From positions 1-31,560 of the forward strand of contig JAFAFV010000247.1 in NCBI GenBank assembly GCA_023423285.1: a stretch of DNA of 31,560 bases, written 5' to 3'. Below are positions 1 through 6,804 of the stretch, piece after piece. The DNA comes from Bacteroidota bacterium (GTDB taxonomy: Bacteria > Bacteroidota > Bacteroidia > Chitinophagales > Chitinophagaceae). The position numbers and the translations under genes are program-made. Position 1 is the first letter of the stretch, and each line of letters opens with the position of its first letter. The notes below the pieces were generated by a model that was not told the origin of the DNA, did not search any database, and saw only the letters and a list, made by a program, of their open reading frames with translations.

Positions 1-2
1 AA

Positions 3-293
3 CCCGTGCGACGTACGGAAGGTGTGGTGAACTTTGTGTACTGGCTGGGGAAACCCGCCGTGATTGATGAAAAAGAAATAGAAGCCATCCGTGATTTTGT
101 ACAGCAGCACGAGAACATTAAGCTGGAAGCATTTAACTTAAAGCCCGGGCAGGAAATAGAAATCTCCCAGGGCCTGCTAAAAGGCAAAAAAGGAACTGTA
201 ACACGCCTGTTAGGCAATAAAATTGAAATCGTGCTGGAACAATTGCAGGTGAAACTGGTGGCAGGCGTAGAAAAAGGAATCAATCTTTTATAA
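3..293 (+). CDS. NusG/UpxY-family transcription antiterminator, 3' end only
   Basis: The start lies before the window; the frame is open to its left edge, so only about 96 C-terminal residues are visible. They carry the end of the NGN domain (GVVNFVYWLGKPAVI followed by an acidic EIEAIRDF helix) and then a KOW domain with the KGKKGTV core. NusG paralogues of the UpxY type are typically the first gene of Bacteroidota capsule loci. There they load on RNA polymerase and prevent premature termination in the long downstream operon. The position here, 25 bp before a nucleotide-sugar gene, fits that role. It could also be a more general LoaP/RfaH-like paralogue; the missing N-terminus prevents a finer call. 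Confidence 0.85.
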   Translation, partial: PVRRTEGVVNFVYWLGKPAVIDEKEIEAIRDFVQQHENIKLEAFNLKPGQEIEISQGLLKGKKGTVTRLLGNKIEIVLEQLQVKLVAGVEKGINLL

Positions 294-318
294 CATCCCG
301 CTCTAATCGACAATAAAG

Positions 319-720
319 ATGGAACCGTATATAATTGAATTACCCAAAATATTAGACAAAAGAGGCAACCTTTCCTTTTTTGAATTTCCCGGGCAATTGC
401 CTTTTAAAATTGCCCGAACTTACTGGATATACGATGTACCGGGCGGGGAAACCCGGGGCGGTCATGCGTTTAAAGAGCAGCAGGAATTTATTGTAGCCCT
501 CTCCGGCAGTTTTGATGTACTGCTTCACAACGGAAAGGAGGAACAGCGTTTTCACATGAACCGCTCTTATTATGGATTGTATGTGCCCAAAATGTACTGG
601 AGAAGCATGGACAATTTTTCCACCAACTCGTTGGCGCTGATTGTTTCTGATCAATTATATGATCCGGAGGATTATATAATGGACTTTGAAGAGTTTAAAA
701 AAGCGAAAGATGAAAAATAG
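319..720 (+). CDS. QdtA/FdtA (WxcM-like) sugar 3,4-ketoisomerase family cupin, variant active site
   Basis: A 133-residue single-domain cupin. In this family the enzymes convert dTDP-4-keto-6-deoxyglucose to the 3-keto sugar, which is then transaminated at C3. The family fold is clear: FKIARTYWIYDVPGGETRGGHAF around residues 29-51, then EFIVALSGSFDV and a C-terminal DYIMDF segment. The usual signature is RGxHAH with two histidines. Here the second is Phe (H49, F51), while the next gene keeps both. The gene overlaps the next start by 11 bp, so they are translationally coupled. The product may be a weakly active, differently specific or structural partner of its neighbour. Family assignment is strong; the exact product (Fuc3N or Qui3N precursor) is not decidable. 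Confidence 0.88.
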   Translation: MEPYIIELPKILDKRGNLSFFEFPGQLPFKIARTYWIYDVPGGETRGGHAFKEQQEFIVALSGSFDVLLHNGKEEQRFHMNRSYYGLYVPKMYWRSMDNFSTNSLALIVSDQLYDPEDYIMDFEEFKKAKDEK

Positions 721-1129
721 AGATTCTGTTTTTGATTTTGCTTTGATCTTCCTGGGCATAATATCTGTTGAGCAGGGTAATCTAACCGTTATTGAAAATG
801 ACAAGCGTTTCCCTTTTAATGTAAAAAGAGTGTTTTACCTGTATGATATAGCCGGCGGCGAAAGCCGTGGGGCGCATGCACACCATGAATGTCATCAGTT
901 CTTAATTGCCGCAAGCGGAAGTTTTGAGGTAACCCTTGATGATGGCACATTTAAAAGGCAGGTATTTCTGAACAGGCCCGATATTGGGTTGCATATTCTA
1001 CCCGGAATTTGGGCCAGTGAGGTAAACTTTTCGTCTGGTGCTATTTGTTTGGTGTTGGCTTCGCATGAATATAATGAGCAGGACTATATAAGAAAGTATC
1101 AGGATTTTTTAAATTTCAGAAATGGTTAA
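710..1129 (+). CDS. QdtA/FdtA-type dTDP-4-keto-6-deoxyglucose 3,4-ketoisomerase
   Basis: A second cupin of the same family, 139 residues from the ATG at 710. An in-frame ATG at 686 would lie deeper inside the previous gene, and the shorter start restores the usual N-terminus. It shows NLTVIEN, VKRVFYLYDIAGGESRGAHAH (H56 and H58 both present) and FLIAASGSFEVTLDDG, as expected for an active ketoisomerase. It overlaps the upstream gene by 11 bp and the downstream acetyltransferase by 8 bp. The order ketoisomerase, acetyltransferase, aminotransferase corresponds to FdtA-FdtC-FdtB or QdtA-QdtC-QdtB. The final sugar would be dTDP-3-acetamido-3,6-dideoxy-galactose or -glucose. Of the two cupins this one is the better candidate for the catalytic subunit. 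Confidence 0.88.
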   Translation: MKNRDSVFDFALIFLGIISVEQGNLTVIENDKRFPFNVKRVFYLYDIAGGESRGAHAHHECHQFLIAASGSFEVTLDDGTFKRQVFLNRPDIGLHILPGIWASEVNFSSGAICLVLASHEYNEQDYIRKYQDFLNFRNG

Positions 1130-1607
1130 AATACATCCCACTGCAGAAGTACAAAGTAAAAATATTGGCGAAGGCTCTATCGTATGGCAGTACAGTGTTA
1201 TATTGGCCGGCGCTAAGATTGGTAAAAACTGTAATATTAATTTTAACGTGTTTATCGAAAACGACGTAACTATCGGCGACAATGTGACCATTAAATCCGG
1301 AGTGCAGATCTGGGATGGCGTTACCTTAGAGGATAATGTTTTCATAGGACCGAACGTCACCTTTACCAACGACCTGGTTCCCCGTTCCAAACATTACCCG
1401 GAGGCCTTTGCAAAAACCATCATTCGAAAAGGCGCTTCTATCGGAGCTAATGCCACAATTGTTGCAGGCCATACGATTGGTGAAAATGCCTTGATAGGTG
1501 CCGGCAGCGTGGTAACCAAAGATGTACCCGCCCATACTGTATGGTTTGGCAACCCTGCAAAGCAGAAAGGAGCAATAGACGAAAAAGGAACTATTACCTA
1601 TTCCTGA
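1122..1607 (+). CDS. Left-handed beta-helix N-acetyltransferase (FdtC/QdtC/WbpD type)
   Basis: A 161-residue acyltransferase built of hexapeptide repeats ([LIV]-G-x4): IGEGSIVWQYSVI, IGKNCNI, IGDNVTI, IGANATI, IGENALI. The first part (KIHPTAEVQSKNIGEGSIVWQY) and the DLVPRSKHYPEA segment around residues 86-99 are typical of enzymes that acetylate UDP- or dTDP-amino sugars. From context it should acetylate the 3-amino group of the dTDP-3-amino-3,6-dideoxyhexose made by the neighbouring ketoisomerase and aminotransferase. Its start overlaps the upstream stop by 8 bp, so it belongs to the same transcript. The acetyl donor is presumably acetyl-CoA. The substrate is inferred from neighbours. Confidence 0.88.
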   Translation: MVKIHPTAEVQSKNIGEGSIVWQYSVILAGAKIGKNCNINFNVFIENDVTIGDNVTIKSGVQIWDGVTLEDNVFIGPNVTFTNDLVPRSKHYPEAFAKTIIRKGASIGANATIVAGHTIGENALIGAGSVVTKDVPAHTVWFGNPAKQKGAIDEKGTITYS

Positions 1608-1642
1608 GTTTATATCTTTTATTTGGAATACTAAATTATTAC

Positions 1643-2743
1643 ATGATTAAATTTTTAGACCTGCAACAGATTAACCTGGCCCACCGGCAGGAAATTGAAG
1701 AGCGGCTGTTAAAGGCTTTTCGCTCCGGCTGGTACCTGCTGGGCAACGAGGTAAAAAACTTTGAAAACAACCTGTCTCAATACATCGGTGCACAACACGC
1801 TATTGGTGTGGCCAACGGACTGGATGCGCTGCGGCTGATTTTAAGAGCTTATATCGAACTGGGCATTATGAAAGAAGGCGATGAGGTGATCGTACCGGCC
1901 AATACCTATATCGCTTCTATATTAGCCATTACTGATAACCGCCTAAAACCGGTTTTGGTAGAACCGGATATCAACACCTTTAATTTGGATATTTCCAAAA
2001 TTGAAGCGGCTATTACCCATAAAACCAGGGCCATTATGGTGGTGCATCTTTATGGCCGCGTTTGCTGGAATGACGAACTTGAAACGCTTGCCTCGCGGCA
2101 CAACCTCAGGATCATTGAAGACAACGCGCAGGCCATTGGGGCCGTTTGGAAAGACCAAAAAACCGGCAACCTCGGTGATGCCGCGGGTTTTAGTTTTTAC
2201 CCCGGCAAAAACCTGGGCGCGCTGGGTGATGCCGGCGCCGTGACGACACACGATGAAGATCTGGCTATGACCATCCGGGCATTGGCCAATTATGGTTCCA
2301 ACCAAAAATATGTCAATATCTACCAGGGGCTTAATTCCCGTTTGGATGAAATACAGGCCGCGGTGCTGGATGTGAAACTAAAATACATCGATGCGGAAAA
2401 CGACAGAAGGAGAGCAATTGCGGAACGCTATATCGCAGAGATTAAAAATCCAAAAATCATTTTACCTGAACTTCCCGAAAATCCAGCAGAACATGTTTGG
2501 CATTTGTTCGTGGTGCGTTCGGAAAATCGGGATCAACTGATGAATGATCTTTTGGAAAAAGGCATCCAGACCTTAATTCATTACCCGATACCTCCTCACA
2601 AACAGAAGGCTTACGAGGAATATAACGGTCTTTCTTTTCCTATTACCGAAAAAATCCATGAGCAAGTTTTGAGTTTGCCAATAAGTCCGGTGATAGAAGA
2701 TGATGAGATGGAGAAGGTAATAATATCTCTTAATAATTTTTAG
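1643..2743 (+). CDS. DegT/DnrJ/EryC1 PLP-dependent sugar 3-aminotransferase (FdtB/QdtB type)
   Basis: The ATG at 1643 is chosen because it gives the standard N-terminus MIKFLDLQQIN; an in-frame ATG at 1541 only adds residues read out of the upstream gene. The 366-residue protein has the DegT landmarks: NGLDALRL (PLP phosphate contact), EDNAQAIGA with D160 and Q163, and SFYPGKNLGALGDAGAV with the PLP lysine K189. The pattern RSGWYLLGNEV near residue 27 is common in 3-aminotransferases of the FdtB/QdtB/DesV group. It would place the amino group on C3 of the keto sugar delivered by the cupins upstream, using glutamate. The acceptor stereochemistry cannot be read from sequence. Confidence 0.9.
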   Translation: MIKFLDLQQINLAHRQEIEERLLKAFRSGWYLLGNEVKNFENNLSQYIGAQHAIGVANGLDALRLILRAYIELGIMKEGDEVIVPANTYIASILAITDNRLKPVLVEPDINTFNLDISKIEAAITHKTRAIMVVHLYGRVCWNDELETLASRHNLRIIEDNAQAIGAVWKDQKTGNLGDAAGFSFYPGKNLGALGDAGAVTTHDEDLAMTIRALANYGSNQKYVNIYQGLNSRLDEIQAAVLDVKLKYIDAENDRRRAIAERYIAEIKNPKIILPELPENPAEHVWHLFVVRSENRDQLMNDLLEKGIQTLIHYPIPPHKQKAYEEYNGLSFPITEKIHEQVLSLPISPVIEDDEMEKVIISLNNF

Positions 2744-2744
2744 T

Positions 2745-3950
2745 ATGCTTCCGAATAAATCCACAAAAAAAATTATATTTTATTTTGAATATATGGGTGC
2801 ACTTGGGGGTGTGGCCAACCAGTGGATTGCTATATTTGAGGAACTCTCCAAAAGAAATGTTCCCTTCATTTTTTTCAATTTTGAGGGAAGCGATATGATG
2901 AAGATTATTAAAAAAAAAGGTATTAAAAATTTTCCATTGGTAGACATAGATAATTTTGACTGGAATACTTTACCAGATTTGGTAACCGAAGAGGATGTCA
3001 TGGTCATTACTTCATTTGATCACTTCCTTTATCGTTTCTTAAAGGTTAATCCAAAAATTATTTATTATAACCTAAGCCAGTATATAGGGCAGATTTCCGG
3101 TTATAAATATGGACTGAATTTTAAAAAATTAGGTGGAAAATTAATAAAACTTTTGGATGAAAAAAATGCCTTCGCGCCAATGGACGGTGGAAGAAAGAAT
3201 GAATCTTACACCGAACTGGGCTACCAGGCAAAATTTTATCACTTCCTGCCAATAACTGTGGATAGAATTTCTTCTAACCTATATGTGAAAAACAATGGTA
3301 AGAAGTTGGTTTGTTGCTATATTGGCAGAAGTGTAGACTGGAAGATGATTCCATTAAAAAGAATTTTGAAAGACTTTTTATTAACGGAAACACCAGTAGT
3401 TTTTCATATTATCGTAAGCTCCTATAAGGAAATGTTAAATCATATTCCTTTACAAGAATTTTCTAGAAAGAATATTGAATTTATTATCAAAGAAAACCTG
3501 CCTATCGAAGAACTCAATGATTATTTGAAGAATACACACATAGACATTGGTTTTGGTATGGGAACTTCGGTTCTTGATTTTGCAAAACTAGGTATTCCGT
3601 CCATTGTTGTAGATTATGGAAAAAAAGACTTTCCTGATAATTATAAATATGTATGGCTTGCGGATACAGAAGAATATAATTTAGGAGATGATATGGATAA
3701 GCACTTACAGAATAATCCAAAAAGAATCTCTCTGCAACATATAGTTTCCAATATTACCACAGATGATAATTATCTGAAAAAGAAATCTGACGAAACATGG
3801 GAATATATAAATAGAGAACATTCCAAAGAAAGTACAGTAGATAAATTATGTAACATAGCCGAAAAAACTGAATTTCGACTTCAAATGGCCCAAAAATATG
3901 TCCCTTATTTTTGGAAAGCACATAATTTATTAAAAAATATTAGCAGATAA
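2745..3950 (+). CDS. Probable GT-B glycosyltransferase
   Basis: A 401-residue protein starting 1 bp after the preceding stop. The N-terminus (KKIIFYFEYMGALGGVANQWIAIFEEL) has the glycine-rich turn and following helix seen in GT-B transferases. The second half contains KLVCCYIGRSVDWKMIP, IEFIIKENLPIEELNDYLKNTHIDIGFGMGTSVLDFAKLGIPSIVV in order, as in the nucleotide-sugar-binding lobe of GT4-like enzymes. No clean E-x7-E motif is present, so I cannot name the CAZy family. It has no signal peptide or membrane segment and should act at the cytoplasmic face. Base composition is much more AT-rich than the FdtA-C-B block, suggesting separate acquisition. Glycosyltransferase is the best reading, not proven. 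Confidence 0.6.
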   Translation: MLPNKSTKKIIFYFEYMGALGGVANQWIAIFEELSKRNVPFIFFNFEGSDMMKIIKKKGIKNFPLVDIDNFDWNTLPDLVTEEDVMVITSFDHFLYRFLKVNPKIIYYNLSQYIGQISGYKYGLNFKKLGGKLIKLLDEKNAFAPMDGGRKNESYTELGYQAKFYHFLPITVDRISSNLYVKNNGKKLVCCYIGRSVDWKMIPLKRILKDFLLTETPVVFHIIVSSYKEMLNHIPLQEFSRKNIEFIIKENLPIEELNDYLKNTHIDIGFGMGTSVLDFAKLGIPSIVVDYGKKDFPDNYKYVWLADTEEYNLGDDMDKHLQNNPKRISLQHIVSNITTDDNYLKKKSDETWEYINREHSKESTVDKLCNIAEKTEFRLQMAQKYVPYFWKAHNLLKNISR

Positions 3951-3992
3951 TAGAAATTTATTAAACATATATTTTAATAACAGCATAATTAT

Positions 3993-5075
3993 ATGATACC
4001 AGTAACCAAACCCTTTTTACCCCCACAACAGGTTTATCAGCACTATCTTGATGGAATCTGGAAACGCAATTGGCTCACCAATATGGGACCACTTGCCAGT
4101 GATTTGGAACTTCGGCTAAAGGAACATCTCAAAGTGAATCACCTCCTATTTGTTACCAACGGAACTGTTGCCTTACAAATGGCGATTAAAGCATTAGGGC
4201 TGAAAGGCGAAATTATTACCACGCCGTTTTCTTTTGTAGCGACCACCTCCAGTATTGTGTGGGAAGGCTGTACCCCTGTCTTTGTAGACATCGATGAACA
4301 TTCTTTAAATATTGATGCCCATAAGATCGAGGAAGCGATAACTCCGAATACCACTGCTATTTTAGCCACCCATGTGTACGGAAATCCATGCGATGTAGAG
4401 AAAATTGAAGAGATTGCCCAAAAGCATCAACTTAAAGTGATTTATGATGCTGCACACGCTTTTGGAGTGGAGGTGAATGGGAAATCGATCTTTGAGTACG
4501 GAGATATTTCTACCTGTTCGCTGCATGCTACAAAGCTCTATCATTCCGTGGAAGGAGGATTGATGATTACCAAAGATCCAGTTTTATTGAAGAAGTTAGC
4601 GTACATGAGAAACTTTGGTTTCGATGGTCCGGAAAACTTTGCTGAACTGGGAATTAATGGGAAAAACTCTGAATACCATGCTGCGATGGGATTGGCAAAC
4701 TTGAAATATTTAGACGCTATCCATCAAAGAAGAAAGGAACTCACCGAAAGGTATGATGAAAAACTAAAAAACCTAAAAGCGAGAAGACCAATTTGGCATA
4801 CCGCTTCGGAAAATAACTTTGCCTATTATCCTTTGGTGTTCGAATCGGAAGCATTGATGTTGCAATGCGTAGAACTGCTGAAACTGAATGAAATCTTTAC
4901 CCGAAGATATTTTTATCCTTCCTTAGCAACTTCTTTGCCTTATGTACAGCCTCAGGAATTGCCGGTAACCGGCGATATTGCACAAAGGGTTTTGTGTTTG
5001 CCGTTGTACTTTGACCTCACATTGGAAGAAGTGGATTTAATTTGCAGATTAATTTTAAGAGTACAAAATAACTAA
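3993..5075 (+). CDS. DegT/DnrJ/EryC1 aminotransferase, VioA-like (dTDP-4-amino-4,6-dideoxyglucose formation)
   Basis: A 360-residue PLP enzyme with TNGTVALQMAIKAL, EIITTPFSFVATTSSIVWEGCTPVFVDID, YDAAHAFGV (D152, H155) and SLHATKLYHSVEGG with the Schiff-base lysine K181. The N-terminus MIPVTKPFLPP and the NWLTNMGP segment are the type found in VioA-like enzymes that aminate C4 of dTDP-4-keto-6-deoxyglucose to give Qui4N. It differs clearly from the aminotransferase at 1643, so this locus can make two different amino sugars from one keto intermediate. It is followed at 3 bp by a WbqC-family gene. Substrate assignment rests on memory of the family and on neighbours. Confidence 0.87.
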   Translation: MIPVTKPFLPPQQVYQHYLDGIWKRNWLTNMGPLASDLELRLKEHLKVNHLLFVTNGTVALQMAIKALGLKGEIITTPFSFVATTSSIVWEGCTPVFVDIDEHSLNIDAHKIEEAITPNTTAILATHVYGNPCDVEKIEEIAQKHQLKVIYDAAHAFGVEVNGKSIFEYGDISTCSLHATKLYHSVEGGLMITKDPVLLKKLAYMRNFGFDGPENFAELGINGKNSEYHAAMGLANLKYLDAIHQRRKELTERYDEKLKNLKARRPIWHTASENNFAYYPLVFESEALMLQCVELLKLNEIFTRRYFYPSLATSLPYVQPQELPVTGDIAQRVLCLPLYFDLTLEEVDLICRLILRVQNN

Positions 5076-5078
5076 TAT

Positions 5079-5780
5079 ATGAAAACTGCGATTATGCAAC
5101 CTTATGTTTTTCCATATATTGGTTATTTTCAAATGATTAATGCGGTTGATGTATTTGTTTTTTATGATGACGTTAATTATATAAAGAATGGATGGATTAA
5201 TAGGAATAAGATTTTGGTAAATGGAAATGAAAAGTTATTTACTATTCCACTGAATAATGCATCGTCTTTCAAATATATAAGAGATACTGGAATTAATACT
5301 GATATTGCTGCTTATAAGAAAATTCTAACCACTATAGAGCAATCGTATAAAAAAGCACCATTTTATAATGTAATCATGCCTCTCGTTAGAAGTGTTTTTA
5401 GTGCAAATCATACCTCCATAGCAGATTTTGCCATTCACAGTGTGGAAGTGATTAACAATTATCTTGGCATTTCGACAATATTAAAGAGATCTTCTGTTGA
5501 TTTTAAGGAATCAAAAGGAATGGAACGTGCTGACCGGCTGGTTCATATTTGTAATAATCTAGGATCAAACGAATATATTAATGCAATAGGAGGTAAAGAA
5601 TTATACAGCAAAGAAGAATTTGCATCAAAAGGTATCGATTTGAAATTTATTAAATCTAAATCTGTTGAATACAAGCAATTTAATAATGAATTTGTACCTT
5701 GGCTTTCTATCATTGATGTTTTGATGTTTAACAGCAAAGAAGAAATTTACGAATTATTAAATCAATACGAATTAATATGA
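5079..5780 (+). CDS. WbqC-family protein
   Basis: A 233-residue protein with the hallmarks of the WbqC family: the N-terminal MQPYVFPYIGYFQMINAVDVFVFYDDVNYIKNGWINRNKI region and the later SSVDFKESKGMERADRLVHIC. The family is common in O-antigen and capsule loci, often next to VioA-like aminotransferases. Its biochemical reaction is not firmly established as far as I know. It sits 3 bp after the VioA-like gene and overlaps the following GNAT by 4 bp (ATGA), so the three form a translationally coupled unit. I infer a role in N-acyl modification of the 4-amino sugar; this is not shown by the sequence itself. Confidence 0.88.
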   Translation: MKTAIMQPYVFPYIGYFQMINAVDVFVFYDDVNYIKNGWINRNKILVNGNEKLFTIPLNNASSFKYIRDTGINTDIAAYKKILTTIEQSYKKAPFYNVIMPLVRSVFSANHTSIADFAIHSVEVINNYLGISTILKRSSVDFKESKGMERADRLVHICNNLGSNEYINAIGGKELYSKEEFASKGIDLKFIKSKSVEYKQFNNEFVPWLSIIDVLMFNSKEEIYELLNQYELI

Positions 5781-6190
5781 AAAAAGATCTGTTAGCGCTA
5801 ATCGAGGAAAATAATTCACGTGCGAAAGGTGTGCAGATTAATGTGCCAACAGTTGAGTATGTTGAAAAGATTTTTTTGCATTCTACAATTGTTCCATACT
5901 TCGCTAGTGGAAGGTTATATGGTTTTATCTCGTATTATAATAATGATCCAAATAAAGAGGTCGCTTTTCTTACTTTGCTTTTGATTTCTGACAGTTACCG
6001 TGGTAAAGGCTTAGGCAAGTTGTTATTGGAAACATCAATTAAAGATTTGAAAACCAAAGGGTTTTTAAAATACGGTCTCGAAGTTCTAAAAGATAATCAA
6101 ATAGCAATCAAATTGTATGAAGGGATGGGTTTTGTTAAGATAGAAGAACGGTCTGAGTACTTGTTTATGCAGAGAGATCTCACAAATTAA
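5777..6190 (+). CDS. GNAT-family N-acetyltransferase
   Basis: A 137-residue single GNAT domain. The acetyl-CoA pyrophosphate loop RGKGLGK lies at residues 75-81, after the strand VAFLTLLLIS. The C-terminal NQIAIKLYEGMGFVKIEERSEYLFMQRDL block is the classical end of the fold. It overlaps the WbqC-like gene by 4 bp. The natural proposal is that it acetylates the 4-amino sugar, or an aminoacyl group already placed on it, made by the VioA-like enzyme two genes upstream. It replaces the hexapeptide VioB-type transferase usually expected in that position. Fold call is solid; substrate is inference. Confidence 0.85.
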   Translation: MKKDLLALIEENNSRAKGVQINVPTVEYVEKIFLHSTIVPYFASGRLYGFISYYNNDPNKEVAFLTLLLISDSYRGKGLGKLLLETSIKDLKTKGFLKYGLEVLKDNQIAIKLYEGMGFVKIEERSEYLFMQRDLTN

Positions 6191-6204
6191 TTAGAAAATT
6201 AAAG

Positions 6205-6441
6205 ATGAATAGCCCAAAAGTAAGTGTAGTCACCATCACCTACGGTCACGAAAAGTATATTACGGATACTCCTGATCTGCTTTTCGGCAAATTTCCTATT
6301 CTTAAATCTATAGAAGAAGCAAAAGTGCATTTTAAAGAGACTTCAAACAAATTTGTTGTAGGCTTAGGAAATCCTACACTCAGAAAAAAATATCCGAAAA
6401 ATTTTTATCATTCGGTGGAGTTTTACATACTATCAAAGTAA
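6205..6441 (+). pseudogene. Chimeric remnant: GT2 N-terminus fused to interior of a PglD/NeuD-like acyltransferase
   Basis: The first about 19 codons (MNSPKVSVVTITYGHEKYI) are the start of a family-2 glycosyltransferase, yet the catalytic domain is absent. From about residue 22 (TPDLLFGKFPILKSIEEA, then NKFVVGLGNPTLRKK) the frame reads as the Rossmann-like N-terminal part of a PglD/NeuD-type sugar O- or N-acyltransferase. The frame then becomes nonsense and stops at 6441. Continuing the acyltransferase needs two +1 corrections: one in the A/T run near 6396-6406 and one at AAA near 6435-6437. The remainder continues in a different frame to 6793. I read this as an internal deletion joining two neighbouring genes, followed by frame decay or sequencing indels. 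Confidence 0.75.
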
Positions 6442-6451
6442 AAATGCCGAT

Positions 6452-6793
6452 GTGGGCAGTTTTGATAATAATATTGAGGAAGGTGTAATAATTACTTCTG
6501 GTGTAATAATTACAAACTCTATAAAAATCAAAAAAGGAGCAATGATAAATATTTCGACAACTATTGGACATGACACCACAATTGGTGAATATGTTGAAAT
6601 TTGTCCAAATGTAAGTATATCAGGACATTGTATTATTGGAAATTGTGATTTTATTGGAACAAGTGCAACGATTTTACCAGGTGTAACTATTGGTGCAAAT
6701 TCCATCATTGCTGCAGGTTCAGTCATAAGAAATGATATACCCGAAAATGTGATGGTTGCGGGGATTCCTGCAGTAATAAAAAAACAACTTTAA
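6452..6793 (+). pseudogene. C-terminal beta-helix part of a PglD/NeuD-like acyltransferase (frameshifted continuation)
   Basis: This frame opens at a GTG and encodes about 113 residues of hexapeptide repeats: NIEEGVIITSGVIITN, IKKGAMINISTTIGHDTTIGEY, CIIGNCDFIGTSATILPGVTIGANSIIAAGSVI, ending with VMVAGIPAVIKK. Coding similarity extends leftward past the GTG (reading SKNADVGSF), so the true gene started upstream and this is the 3' part of the same acyltransferase whose N-terminal part lies in 6205-6441. In intact relatives the HDTTIGEY loop contributes the catalytic His. Translation from the GTG could still give a short beta-helix, but without the sugar-binding N-terminal lobe. Sequencing error in two homopolymers could restore one longer frame, though the GT2/PglD fusion would remain. 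Confidence 0.7.
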
Positions 6794-6804
6794 GAATATG
6801 TTCA

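Noticed and set aside
6482..6513. Exact 14-bp direct repeat GGTGTAATAATTAC with an 18-bp period
   Set aside because: It lies in a beta-helix coding part and reflects the hexapeptide repeat (GVIIT-GVIIT); not a separate element.
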